NCBI RefSeq assembly: GCF_018614975.1
Contig: NZ_JAGGNR010000027.1
Span: 1-57,644, forward strand
Source: Paenibacillus polymyxa
Lineage (GTDB): Bacteria; Bacillota; Bacilli; Paenibacillales; Paenibacillaceae
Length of the DNA stretch: 57,644 nucleotides
Reading direction: 5' to 3'
Every line of letters starts with the position of its first letter. Position 1 is the first letter of the stretch. A model generated the notes under the pieces. That model did not search any database. It was given only the letters and a program-made list of their open reading frames with translations, and was not told the DNA's origin. The position numbers and the translations under genes are program-made. This document shows positions 1 through 8,256 of this stretch, piece by piece.

Positions 1-120
1 GTCACGGGGCTTCAACCTTAGGATTTCTCCACCAGCTGCCCGTCAGCTACGAGGCGACTTGGCTCTTACCTCGACCGGACTTTCACCGGCTAGTTGTGTC
101 TAGCTTGGCTAGGCGCGCAA
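1..120 (-). mobile_element. Probable group II intron, 5' end, cut by window edge
   Basis: Read on the minus strand, this segment starts TTGCGCGCC and continues with GGTGAAAGTCCGGTCGAGG, which resembles the 5' end and early domain I of bacterial group II introns, where a GTGAAAGTCC block follows the first stem. No protein frame fits it. The intron would begin 24 bases after the rlmD stop codon and run out of the window, so the intron-encoded reverse transcriptase, if present, is not visible. The start is TTGCG rather than the commoner GTGCG, so the exact boundary is uncertain. It could instead be another structured RNA. Confidence 0.5.
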
Positions 121-144
121 ACAGGTAAATGTAGCTTCAAAACA

Positions 145-1914
145 CTACTCCCTAACCAACATCGCTACACTCTCCACATGTACTGTATGCGGGAACATAT
201 CCACTGGCGTTACCTCAACCGTTCGATATCCGCCATCCTCCAGCACACGAAGATCACGTGCCAACGTACTCGGATTACAGCTCACGTACACCACTCGCTC
301 CGGCTTCATCTCCAGGATTGTATCCAGCAAACGTGGATCACAGCCCTTGCGCGGTGGATCGACAACGATCACGTCAGCTTCGATGCCTTGTTCTTTCCAG
401 CGTGGGATTACGTCCTCGGATGCACCAACTTCGAACTTGACGTTGCGCATCTCGTTCAATAGAGCATTGCTACGCGCATCCTCAATCGCTTCAGGCACGA
501 TCTCGACCCCATACACCTGATCCGCATGTTGAGCGAGGAAAAGAGAAATCGTCCCGATGCCGCAATAGGCATCAATTACGGTCTCTTTGCCACTCAGTCC
601 TGCGTACTCTACCGTCTTCCCATACAGTACTTCCGTCTGCACCGGATTCACCTGATAGAACGAACGCGCAGAGATCGCAAACTGCACATCACCGATATAA
701 TCATAGATTACATCACGTCCCCACAGGACGCGGGTCTCATCGCCAAAGATGACGTTGGTCTGTTTCTTGTTCACGTTCTGGCAGATGCTCGCCACATGCG
801 GAATGGCTTCACGGATACTGCCAATCCATTCGTCTTTGTACGGAATGTCTCGACCATTCGTAACCAGAACAAGCATCATCTCGCCTGTACGGAACGCCTT
901 CTTCACGACCACGTGACGGAGCAGACCCCGGCCTGTCTCTTCGTTATATGCGCTGATTCCCAAATGACTGCCGATCTCCTTAACCTTCGCGACCACTTCG
1001 TCATTATGCTCATGCTGAATGAGGCAGCTCTCCATATCGATGATCCGATGACTTCCTTTTGCGTAAAAACCACCTACCAGACCACCCTCAGCTGCTCCAA
1101 TCGGCACCTGTGCCTTATTCCGATAGCGCCATGGCTCGTCCATGCCCATCGTAGGCAGTACGCGAATGCCCTGCTCCGTATCTTCTTCGTTCATAACACC
1201 TTCGAGGCGAAGTCGAATACGATTGCTGCCGATCATTTGTACTTCAGAAGTAGCCAGTTCAGTTGTCTGATTCGCATCACCAACTGAAGCGTCATCCTGC
1301 ACACGCTGTTCGGCTCCCTCTTCATCTTCCTGCACGTTGGATGCCAGCGTCTCCGCATCCTCCACCATCACGTTCAGCTTGCCAATACGTTGCAAATTAT
1401 CGACCACCAACTGGCGTTTCCACGCAAGCTGACCGGAATAGCTCATATGCTGGATCTGGCAGCCGCCGCACTGATCGTAGATCGGGCAAGGCGCGAACAC
1501 ACGATCCGGGCTTGCTTTCACGATCTCCAGCAATTTGGCGTAGCCGTACTGCTTCTTGGTTTTCATTACACGCACACGAACGGTTTCACCTGGAAGCGCA
1601 CCCTGCACAAAGAGCGTGTATCCATTCGCACGACCTACTCCCTCACCGTCATGGTTCATGCCAATGATGTCGATGACGGTCTCTTCATTTTTACTAACGG
1701 GCAGTCCTTCGATTGGTGCAGATTCACGCGTTCTCCCCTTAGGACGAACGGCAGAAAGAGATGCGCCTTGTGGCCGCACCTCTTTTCCCTGCTGACGTGG
1801 TGATGGACGAGATGATTGACTTGGCTGACGGGACGCTGAAGCGTTCCCTAGCCCCTGAGAGGCAGCCGAATTCCGGCGGTTTTTTCCACGACCGCTGCGG
1901 TTCGTATTAGACAA
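145..1914 (-). CDS. rlmD: 23S rRNA (uracil-5-)-methyltransferase, RlmD/RlmCD (YefA) type
   Basis: SAM-dependent enzyme of the TrmA/RumA family that makes 5-methyluridine in 23S rRNA. The 589-residue protein has a basic, low-complexity N-terminus (1-70), a TRAM RNA-binding domain (about 75-135), iron-sulfur cysteines C143, C149, C152 and C297, a SAM motif DAYCGIGTISLF near 445, VVDPPRKG, and the catalytic loop SCNPST with nucleophile C546. Between about 185 and 255 there is an acidic insertion (QEDEEGAEQRVQDD) not usual in the family. The start is TTG behind a modest AGAAAGAAG site, so a later start cannot be excluded. It lies downstream of dagK on the same strand, like yefA next to yerQ in B. 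subtilis. Confidence 0.93.
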   Translation of the reverse strand: MSNTNRSGRGKNRRNSAASQGLGNASASRQPSQSSRPSPRQQGKEVRPQGASLSAVRPKGRTRESAPIEGLPVSKNEETVIDIIGMNHDGEGVGRANGYTLFVQGALPGETVRVRVMKTKKQYGYAKLLEIVKASPDRVFAPCPIYDQCGGCQIQHMSYSGQLAWKRQLVVDNLQRIGKLNVMVEDAETLASNVQEDEEGAEQRVQDDASVGDANQTTELATSEVQMIGSNRIRLRLEGVMNEEDTEQGIRVLPTMGMDEPWRYRNKAQVPIGAAEGGLVGGFYAKGSHRIIDMESCLIQHEHNDEVVAKVKEIGSHLGISAYNEETGRGLLRHVVVKKAFRTGEMMLVLVTNGRDIPYKDEWIGSIREAIPHVASICQNVNKKQTNVIFGDETRVLWGRDVIYDYIGDVQFAISARSFYQVNPVQTEVLYGKTVEYAGLSGKETVIDAYCGIGTISLFLAQHADQVYGVEIVPEAIEDARSNALLNEMRNVKFEVGASEDVIPRWKEQGIEADVIVVDPPRKGCDPRLLDTILEMKPERVVYVSCNPSTLARDLRVLEDGGYRTVEVTPVDMFPHTVHVESVAMLVRE

Positions 1915-1942
1915 CGTACATTCACTTCTTTCTTTTTAGTAT

Positions 1943-2824
1943 TTAACGATACAACATCAGATGATGACGCAAATTCGTAAACGTAGCTGGCAGCGTGCCG
2001 CCCAACTCTCCATCGAGGTTCAGTTGCACATAGCCCGGCGACGTAACTTCCATATGACTCGTCTGGAAATGAACGACCTTCTTGTCGTTCAGATGCTCCC
2101 CACGCAGCGCAAGCGTTACGAGGCGGATCATGTCAGCCAGATTACATTTGCGGACACCGATCACATCGAACAGACCATCATCAATAGTTGCACCCGGAGC
2201 CAACTTCTCGAAACCTCCTACCGAATTGGTATTGGCGATGAGGAATAACATGAATTCATCATGGATCTCTTCCTGACCGTCGGCGCGAATAATCAGCTCC
2301 TGAGGAGACAGGCTCGCCATTTTCTCAATACCCTTCATATAATAGGCCAGTTGCCCAATCATCGTTTTCAGACGACTCGGTACTTCATAGGTCAGTTCAG
2401 TCAGTGAGCCGCCACCGGCGATGTTGATAAAATATTTATCATTCGCTTTGCCCAGATCGAGCGGACGAAGCTGCTGGTTAATGACCAGATCCACGTAATC
2501 TTCCCACTGTCTCGGAATGCTGAGTGCACGTGCAAAATCATTTGTTGTTCCCAAAGGAAACACACCCAGCGGAGGACGGTTCTCCCGCTCGGCCATACCG
2601 TTAATAACCTCGTACAACGTGCCATCGCCACCAGCAGCAATAATCATGTCATAGCCGCGCTCAATTGCAAGTTCAGCTTCCCGGGTTGCGTCACCTTCAC
2701 CCGTTGTTGCGTGACATGAAGCTTCAATACCACCTTGATCCAAACGCTGCAAAATATCAGCCAGACGTTTCTTCATTTCTTCCCGGCCTGAGGTCGGATT
2801 ATATATTAAACGAGCTTTTTTCAT
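1943..2824 (-). CDS. dagK: Diacylglycerol kinase, lipid kinase family (YerQ/DgkB type)
   Basis: Phosphorylates diacylglycerol to phosphatidic acid, recycling lipid released during lipoteichoic acid synthesis; this role comes from the B. subtilis family member. The protein shows the N-terminal IYNPTSGREE phosphate-binding segment and the kinase motif GGDGTLYEVINGM near residue 66. About 293 residues fits the family. I chose the ATG at 2824 (MKKARLIYN) because AGGTGG precedes it at good spacing; the longer frame would start at a GTG at 2836 with no site of its own. It sits 28 bases upstream of rlmD and is probably co-transcribed with it. Confidence 0.93.
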   Translation of the reverse strand: MKKARLIYNPTSGREEMKKRLADILQRLDQGGIEASCHATTGEGDATREAELAIERGYDMIIAAGGDGTLYEVINGMAERENRPPLGVFPLGTTNDFARALSIPRQWEDYVDLVINQQLRPLDLGKANDKYFINIAGGGSLTELTYEVPSRLKTMIGQLAYYMKGIEKMASLSPQELIIRADGQEEIHDEFMLFLIANTNSVGGFEKLAPGATIDDGLFDVIGVRKCNLADMIRLVTLALRGEHLNDKKVVHFQTSHMEVTSPGYVQLNLDGELGGTLPATFTNLRHHLMLYR

Positions 2825-2836
2825 CTCATACGCCAC

Positions 2837-3350
2837 CTATTCCACATTATCCATGAGTCTGAACGACCACATATTCTTACGTTGCATCAGTCCACAAAAG
2901 GGCATATTTTTAACACAACAATGAACTTCCGTTAATGTTGCTCTAATCCTTCGTCTTACCTATATCTATGCATCAGGAATTACGTCTCATTCCAAAGCCT
3001 TTAACTCCTATCATATCATCAAATGTAAAGATGTCCTAGCCTGTAATCTATAAGTATATTTTTACATATATGTATCCACTAATCCATCCATTACCCAATA
3101 AACCTCCTGCACCGATCCTGAATCTTCCCCACTACCTTTTATGTAAAATAAGTCTCATTAATCAACCATTCTGCCCGCTTGGACAGGAATTAGTCTTCGA
3201 TTTCGCTTACCTTCATATGATTAAGACATAGATATGCTACAAATTTACAAATCTTAAGATGAAAAGATAAATAACATAAACCTTTTTCCACTATAGTCTT
3301 AGTGCACCCTCAGCTTAGCACCACATCATACCCGTGAAGGAGAATTGTGA
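2837..3350. other. AT-rich intergenic region between divergent dagK and NLP genes
   Basis: About 510 bases with no convincing reading frame. It must hold the divergent promoters of dagK and the NLP gene. A TATAGT at 3292-3297 is a possible -10 element for the NLP gene but has no good -35 partner. The NLP ribosome binding site is AAGGAG just before the ATG at 3351. I see no riboswitch, repeat or RNA gene. Confidence 0.5.
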
Positions 3351-4067
3351 ATGAAGAAAATCGTGTTAATGCTCCTGGTCTTTCTTATGGCATGTATTCC
3401 TTGGGTCACCATTGTTGAAGCAGCAGAAATTAATCATGATCAGGTTGTTGGATTTCAGGAAGTCTCACCAGTTACCGTGACACAACAAGCAGCCAAGCGT
3501 TTTCAGCCATTTCTAAAAGTCTATCATGGATGCGTGCCTTTCCCCGCAGTGGATCAGCAGGGCAATACCAGTGCGGGCTTGAATACGTCCGGGTCATCGA
3601 ATGGAAACTGCAGCTCAAGTACAGGGCAGATCTACTCCCGCTCCGCATGGCACAATGGGGTGTGGGCTATCATGTATTCGTGGTATTTCCCCAAAGACTC
3701 CCCTTCCTCCGGACTCGGTCATCGTCATGATTGGGAAGGAATCGTCGTATGGGTCGATAATCCGGCAGCTCCCACTCCAAAAATCCTCTCTATCGCATAT
3801 TCCGGTCACGGCCAGTTCACCAAAGTCACACCGAGCAATAACAATACACAAGGTAACCATCCGTTGATTTCCTATAATAGTACCTGGCCGCTGAACCATG
3901 AGCTTGGCGTTACCAACGCTGTTGGGGGAACACAACCTTTAATCGGATGGGACGATCTGACTTCTGCGGCACGAAATGCACTCAACACGACAAACTTTGG
4001 CAGCGCCAACGTACCTTTCAACGATAACAATTTCACCAACAATTTAAACAAAGCCTGGTTTAGATAA
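3351..4067 (+). CDS. Secreted NLP / NPP1-family necrosis-inducing-like protein
   Basis: Member of the Nep1-like protein (NLP) family, cytolysins best known from oomycetes, fungi and some plant-associated bacteria, which bind plant sphingolipids at the plasma membrane. Of 238 residues, 1-24 are a signal peptide (MKKIVLMLLVFLMAC...VEA), so the product is secreted. The family hallmark GHRHDWE is intact at 123-129, preceded by AIMYSWYFPKD (106-115). Two cysteines at C61 and C87 could form the disulfide typical of the two-cysteine NLP class. The ATG follows AAGGAG at eight bases. It is a single-gene unit with its own terminator. Family assignment is firm; toxicity to plants is inference. Confidence 0.93.
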   Translation: MKKIVLMLLVFLMACIPWVTIVEAAEINHDQVVGFQEVSPVTVTQQAAKRFQPFLKVYHGCVPFPAVDQQGNTSAGLNTSGSSNGNCSSSTGQIYSRSAWHNGVWAIMYSWYFPKDSPSSGLGHRHDWEGIVVWVDNPAAPTPKILSIAYSGHGQFTKVTPSNNNTQGNHPLISYNSTWPLNHELGVTNAVGGTQPLIGWDDLTSAARNALNTTNFGSANVPFNDNNFTNNLNKAWFR

Positions 4068-4069
4068 AA

Positions 4070-4108
4070 AAATCCCCTTCAAGTGAACAGTTCACTTGAG
4101 GGGATTTT
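4070..4108 (+). terminator. Intrinsic terminator of the NLP gene
   Basis: Near-perfect inverted repeat: AATCCCCTTCAAGTGAAC and TTCACTTGAGGGGATT enclose a two-base loop, followed by TTTT. A-runs on the other side mean it could also act on the minus strand, but the remnant there ends inside it. Confidence 0.85.
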
Positions 4109-4515
4109 CATATGTTAGCATTATTTAACGCCTCAATCTCTCCAAAAGAACCCGCAATCAGTTTAGCCTGAATCTCCGGTGTAATCGTTATGTCCATAGC
4201 CTCAAGCACCTTGAAGCCCTCATCCATCGCCCTAATCATATGTTGAATTTGCTTTCTGTTCCCGTCCAACTTGATCAACTCACGCTCCTGATTAAAGCTC
4301 ACCGCATTAAGCATCAGAATGGGGATGATATGACTTTTCAGCCAGGCATCAATATCGCTTAGAACATTCAACTTGTATTTCACATGTTGGAAAGCTTGAT
4401 CCAGCAAAGGTTTAAAGCTTATCTCACCGTCCAGACTGCCAATCACCATCTGCCCACTTCCTCCACCGATGGATAACATGCGCTCCTTTTCCGGCCTCCA
4501 CTCACAAAAAACCAC
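4108..4515 (-). pseudogene. Ketopantoate reductase (ApbA/PanE family) C-terminal remnant
   Basis: The 135-codon frame resembles only the second half of 2-dehydropantoate 2-reductase family proteins: GGGSGQMVIGSLDGEISF, then DAWLKSHIIPILMLNA, then MDEGFKVLEAMDITITPE match the substrate-binding C-terminal domain. The N-terminal NADPH-binding fold with its GxGxxG loop is missing; a short SFDVVFC stretch just upstream may be all that is left of it. The only start is a GTG inside a terminator hairpin with no ribosome binding site, and the frame also ends early. I read it as a decayed, internally deleted gene. Family recognition is by eye and moderately sure. Confidence 0.65.
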
Positions 4516-4532
4516 GTCAAAGGACGTGGTTT
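4506..4532 (-). terminator. Intrinsic terminator downstream of the CbiX-type gene
   Basis: On the minus strand AAACCACGTC and GACGTGGTTT pair around a short loop and are followed by a run of T. It lies about 90 bases after the stop codon of the chelatase gene and overlaps the first codons of the reductase remnant. Confidence 0.7.
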
Positions 4533-4620
4533 GATGATTGATGAAGCTATGGAGTTCAAATCAATTGATGCGACATTACTGCGAGCGATGCGATCACACA
4601 CCTATGCCAAAGCGATCACT

Positions 4621-5406
4621 TCAAGAAGAAGCTTTAACCTCATTACATCTCTCCAGCAAAATCTGGATCTGGCGCTCTAGCCACTGCCCAAGCAATGGAT
4701 GTGGCAACAGTGTCTCACCGCTGTACACATAGTCCAGTTCCTGCAACCGATCCGGGATAACATTCCTCGTGAAATAACCGGCACTCAAAAACAGCGGCGC
4801 CACAATGACTCGGTTCCCCCGCTCTTCGTTCCAGTACTTCACTTTATCGTACAGACTCTCCGGATTCAGCAATGCATAATCTGTATGGGCTACACCACTA
4901 ACTTCCTGCACACGCTCTGCGAGGGAAGAAATTCCGGCTTCCCAACGGTCGCGAAAACCATCATGAATACTTCCATGTCCTACCAGCAGAATGGTTTCTT
5001 CCTCGGGTTGCTGTGACAGCAATCGAACTTTGTCCCACACCATTACGGCAATATCCGGATCGTTATCCACTGGATAACCAAAATGAACCCGGGCTGTGAC
5101 CTCGAAAGGTTCCAGATCCGTTTCTCGCTCAGGTGCTGCCTTTGCACCAATGGCAAATTCAATTTCATCTACATGAGTACTTCCAGACGAAACAAATAGA
5201 GGTACGACCAGAATATCCGTTACGCCTTGTGCTTCCAGTCGGTTGATACCGTCCTGGATTAGACGTCCTTCCACAAGTTCAAGAAAACCGGCTTCAACTG
5301 GTAATGGAACAGGCAGATTCAACCGGGAGATCGCGTCATCGACGGATTCCACCCAGGTCTGCTCCTGTGAACCGTGACTAATGATGAGTACACCCGGCTT
5401 CTTCAT
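4621..5406 (-). CDS. Sirohydrochlorin chelatase family protein (CbiX/SirB)
   Basis: CbiX-type chelatases insert cobalt or iron into sirohydrochlorin for cobalamin or siroheme. The 261-residue protein shows two tandem CbiX halves: the first begins ISHGSQEQTW (His about 10) and includes LVVPLFVSSGSTHVDEIEFA; the second begins LLVGHGSIHDGFRDRW and includes VIVAPLFLSAGYFTRNVIPDRL. The two active-site histidines are in SHGS and in the second half. Metal preference cannot be told from sequence. It starts at ATG 5406, one base after yerC, so the two form an operon. No other siroheme or cobalamin gene is nearby. Confidence 0.87.
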   Translation of the reverse strand: MKKPGVLIISHGSQEQTWVESVDDAISRLNLPVPLPVEAGFLELVEGRLIQDGINRLEAQGVTDILVVPLFVSSGSTHVDEIEFAIGAKAAPERETDLEPFEVTARVHFGYPVDNDPDIAVMVWDKVRLLSQQPEEETILLVGHGSIHDGFRDRWEAGISSLAERVQEVSGVAHTDYALLNPESLYDKVKYWNEERGNRVIVAPLFLSAGYFTRNVIPDRLQELDYVYSGETLLPHPLLGQWLERQIQILLERCNEVKASS

Positions 5407-5407
5407 G

Positions 5408-5698
5408 TTAGCGTCCCAGGCGTTCCAGCGTCATTTTATAACCATCATTGCCGTAATTCAGGCAGCGTTTCACACGTGAAATCGTGGCTGTACTCGCGCC
5501 TGTCTCTGCTTCAATCTGGTTATACGTATTGCCTTTACCCAACATTCGTGCCACTTCCAGCCGCTGGGACATGGATTGGATCTCGTTTACCGTGCAGAGG
5601 TCATCAAAGAAAACATAACACTCTTCAATATCTTTTAGAGTCAAAATAGCCTCAAATAGTTGTTCAATGCTTTTATCATTTAGCTTTTTCAGCTGCAT
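5408..5698 (-). CDS. yerC: YerC/YecD family TrpR-related protein
   Basis: Small DNA-binding protein of the Trp-repressor superfamily, 96 residues, as in B. subtilis YerC. A helix-turn-helix is visible at about 55-82 (GNTYNQIEAETGASTATISRVKRCL), preceded by the helical QSMSQRLEVARML segment shared with TrpR and DnaA domain IV-like folds. The regulated genes are not known to me. ATG start with AGGGGATGATG upstream. It leads a two-gene unit with the CbiX-type chelatase, which may reflect co-regulation or only proximity. Confidence 0.9.
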   Translation of the reverse strand: MQLKKLNDKSIEQLFEAILTLKDIEECYVFFDDLCTVNEIQSMSQRLEVARMLGKGNTYNQIEAETGASTATISRVKRCLNYGNDGYKMTLERLGR

Positions 5699-6150
5699 TT
5701 CATCATCATCCCCTAGCGGTTACTGTGTACCTACATTGTACTCACCCTGAGTTGGTATTTCAAGCGTTACCGATTTCACGCACTACAGAATAAAAATACA
5801 TGTTACCGCTTACAAAAGGTACTATTGTCCTCCCCTCACGCACATCGGGCGAAATTCCCACGCTTTTTCCCAGTTTTCACCTGTATATATCCGATTACTT
5901 ATGTAGGTTTTCAATCCCCCTAAATGTGACAATTTTGTGTCCAAACTGCATTTTACTCTTCGTGAACCTGCCAACTTACATGCGCCCAAATCCGCAAATA
6001 TCCCGTTTTCCGGGATACCCGCCTACGCCGTCTCTCCGCGAATGACATACAGTATAACAAAAGGGAGTTCCACAAGGGTCTATGATGTACATCTGTCATG
6101 CAACTCATGGAACGCAATTCCGAAATCCAATAGAAGGAACGTGATTGTTC
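5699..6150. other. Intergenic region between yerC and the basic-tailed protein
   Basis: About 450 bases. Short open frames exist but none has a ribosome binding site with sensible composition. It should contain the divergent promoters of yerC and of the gene starting near 6151; I could not identify them with confidence. Confidence 0.4.
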
Positions 6151-6786
6151 ATGCCACAGCATTATTATCACCGCCAGCCAGCACCAGGGCAGCGTCCGTC
6201 TTCTCATGCTCATCGGCAGGCACATACTTCTGCCTATATGCCGCCCGGTGTGGTTCCGCGGTCTTTAAATGAAACTCAGATTCAACCGATGTATCCTGGC
6301 GTAGAACCACACTACCCGGGCTTTGGTGAAGTCGAAGCTTCTGCAGTCGTACCCTATGGGCAGGGTGTGGCTGGCGGGAACTTTTATGGAGGTGCAGCTC
6401 AGGTTGTTCCCCCAGCTCCGGTAACGGCGCCTGCTACTGGCAGTACCGGCTTTTCATTAGCCAACATCGGTGAGTTAAAAGGAATGATCGACCGCTTCGG
6501 CGGTATTGATGGGATCATGAGTGGAATAGGCAAAATGCAAAAGGTCGTTGGTGGCATCCAGCAGATGGCTCCGATGATGAAGCTCGTTATGGGCATTCTG
6601 CCTTTTGGAAAAGGAAAATCAAATAACAGCGCAGCTGATGCAGACTATGAAGAATATAAGCCGTCCCGAAAACGTACGCGTAAGCGTCAGAATAAAACAA
6701 CGAATGTGCCACGTCGCCGCAATACAACTCCAGTCCGTCGCAAATCCAATTCCACGAAGCGCCGTCCCAAAAGTCGCAAAGGTTAA
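6151..6786 (+). CDS. Basic-tailed hypothetical protein, possibly YqfQ/VrrA-like
   Basis: Protein of about 211 residues in three zones: an N-terminus rich in Pro, His, Gln and Tyr (1-95), a central helical segment SLANIGELKGMIDRFGGIDG...MMKLVMGILPF (about 105-155), and a very basic C-terminus rich in Arg and Lys (170-211). The layout recalls spore-associated YqfQ/VrrA-like proteins of Bacillus, where a glycine-methionine helical block follows a Pro/Gln-rich head, but the resemblance is weak. AGAAGGAAC lies 12 bases before ATG 6151; a TTG at 6145 would be closer, so the start is uncertain. The basic tail could bind nucleic acid or polyanions. Function unknown. Confidence 0.7.
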   Translation: MPQHYYHRQPAPGQRPSSHAHRQAHTSAYMPPGVVPRSLNETQIQPMYPGVEPHYPGFGEVEASAVVPYGQGVAGGNFYGGAAQVVPPAPVTAPATGSTGFSLANIGELKGMIDRFGGIDGIMSGIGKMQKVVGGIQQMAPMMKLVMGILPFGKGKSNNSAADADYEEYKPSRKRTRKRQNKTTNVPRRRNTTPVRRKSNSTKRRPKSRKG

Positions 6787-6794
6787 AAAAATTC

Positions 6795-6824
6795 AGGCAC
6801 CCCCTTACAGAAGGCGGGTGCCTT
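6795..6824 (+). terminator. Intrinsic terminator
   Basis: AGGCACCC and GGGTGCCT form an eight-base-pair stem eight bases after the stop codon of the basic-tailed protein gene. The following T tract is short (TT), so strength is uncertain. Confidence 0.6.
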
Positions 6825-6919
6825 AACAACGTTCATCCGTATACAAATAAAGTTTAGGAACTTACGTTCTTATCCCTGTAATTTGAGGTATACTGGATAG
6901 TAACTAAAGGAGGCGGACC

Positions 6920-8008
6920 ATGGAACTTATCAAAGACAAATACACTCCCGCATTAATCGGTCGGACCGGCGAACAGTTGCGTCAATTCTACCCGAAGCTG
7001 GATACACAGCAATTTCATGAATTGGTTTTCGCTGAAGGCTGGGAACAGTTGGAATTCAAAGCACGCATTCGCAGAATCACACTGGCCTTGACTGCAGTAC
7101 TCCCCGACAATTATGAGGAAGCATTACCTATCATCGAACAAGCAGCCCCCAATATGAGAGGCGTTGAATATCTTTTTGTGCCGGATTTTATCGAAGTGAA
7201 TGGACTTGACCTAGAAGATTACGAATTATCCATGAAGTATCTGACCGTCTTCACACCTTATTCCAGCTCCGAGTTCGCGGTACGCCCGTTTATTGAACGT
7301 TATCCAATTCAAACGATGAAACATATGATGGCGTGGGCAGAGAGCAACAACGAGCATATCCGCAGACTTGCCAGTGAGGGCAGCCGGCCACGTTTGCCAT
7401 GGGGTGCCAAACTCCAGAACTTTATTACTGATCCAACACCTGTACTTCCGATTCTGCATGCATTGAAACAGGACGAGTCCCTCTATGTTCGCAAAAGTGT
7501 CGCCAATCATCTGAATGACATCTCCAAGGACCACCCTGAACTGGTTATGGATCTGGCCACGACCTGGTACGGACAACATGTACACACAGACTGGATTGTC
7601 CGGCATGCCAGCAGGTCATTACTGAAGAAAGGACATAGTCAAGCACTAAGTCTTTTTGGTTATAACGAGCAGGATTCGATTCACATTGAGCAGCTTCAGC
7701 TTGCTCATGATACAGTCGCTATTGGCGAAGATCTTCATTTTTCGTTTGATGTCGTTAATAAGAGCGGCGAGTCACAGATGCTGCGAATTGAATATGAGAT
7801 GGGTTATATGAAGGCAAACGGCAAGCAGGCACCCAAACGGTTCAAATGCTCCGATAAAATGTACCCGACAGGCAGAACCAAGGTAGCCACCAAACAATCG
7901 TTCAAAATCATTACAACGAGGAAATACTATGCTGGACTACATACGCTAACGATTGTTGTGAATGGTCAAGCGGCGGCAACAACTTCTTTTGTCCTTGAAG
8001 TGGAGTAA
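6920..8008 (+). CDS. AlkC-like DNA alkylation repair protein (HEAT-like repeats plus Ig-like domain)
   Basis: Resembles the AlkC/AlkD DNA glycosylases, which excise alkylated bases without flipping them out. Residues 1-240 are helical repeats containing the AlkC signature LASEGSRPRLPW (150-161) and paired repeats such as DESLYVRKSVANHLNDISKDHP. Residues about 255-362 are a beta-rich, Ig-like domain (FSFDVVNKSGESQMLRIEYEMGYMKANGK), which AlkC proteins often carry. The ATG at 6920 follows AAAGGAGG at ideal distance. It is a single gene with a long-looped terminator downstream. I am confident of the superfamily; exact substrate (3-methyladenine or 3-methylcytosine) is inferred from the family. 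Confidence 0.87.
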   Translation: MELIKDKYTPALIGRTGEQLRQFYPKLDTQQFHELVFAEGWEQLEFKARIRRITLALTAVLPDNYEEALPIIEQAAPNMRGVEYLFVPDFIEVNGLDLEDYELSMKYLTVFTPYSSSEFAVRPFIERYPIQTMKHMMAWAESNNEHIRRLASEGSRPRLPWGAKLQNFITDPTPVLPILHALKQDESLYVRKSVANHLNDISKDHPELVMDLATTWYGQHVHTDWIVRHASRSLLKKGHSQALSLFGYNEQDSIHIEQLQLAHDTVAIGEDLHFSFDVVNKSGESQMLRIEYEMGYMKANGKQAPKRFKCSDKMYPTGRTKVATKQSFKIITTRKYYAGLHTLTIVVNGQAAATTSFVLEVE

Positions 8009-8025
8009 CAGGAAATCGTCGTAAG

Positions 8026-8070
8026 TTATACACAGCTCGTTTCAGCGAAAACTTATTCACATGTGGATAG
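8026..8070. promoter_or_regulatory. Three DnaA-box-like 9-mers
   Basis: TTATACACA (8026-8034) and TTATTCACA (8053-8061) match the DnaA-box consensus TTATNCACA exactly, and the abutting TGTGGATAG (8062-8070) is an inverted one-mismatch box. They lie between the AlkC-like gene and the corA 3' end. A larger set occurs on the other side of corA. Confidence 0.55.
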
Positions 8071-8100
8071 AATATTTCTAGACATCTACACAAGGATCAG

Positions 8101-8176
8101 AAAGGCCACCTAGGCAACATCATCTACCGACAGGTTATTCCATTCCTGCCTGAGATCATTGCTCAGTGGCCTTTTT
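8101..8176 (+). terminator. Long-looped terminator-like inverted repeat
   Basis: AAAGGCCAC (8101-8109) pairs with GTGGCCTTT (8166-8174) followed by TT. The 56-base loop can itself fold partly through CAGG and CCTG. It is the only terminator candidate after the AlkC-like gene and is nearly symmetric, so it could also serve corA. Confidence 0.5.
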
Positions 8177-8256
8177 CATGAAGACTGAAACGCCTGACTC
8201 TAAGCTTTCTGGAAAAAAGCGGCGTTCAGAGCAGTAAGATGTAACATTTCATTTTC

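Noticed and set aside
526..1287. 253-codon plus-strand frame within rlmD
   Set aside because: Antisense to a clear, conserved gene and lacks translation signals.
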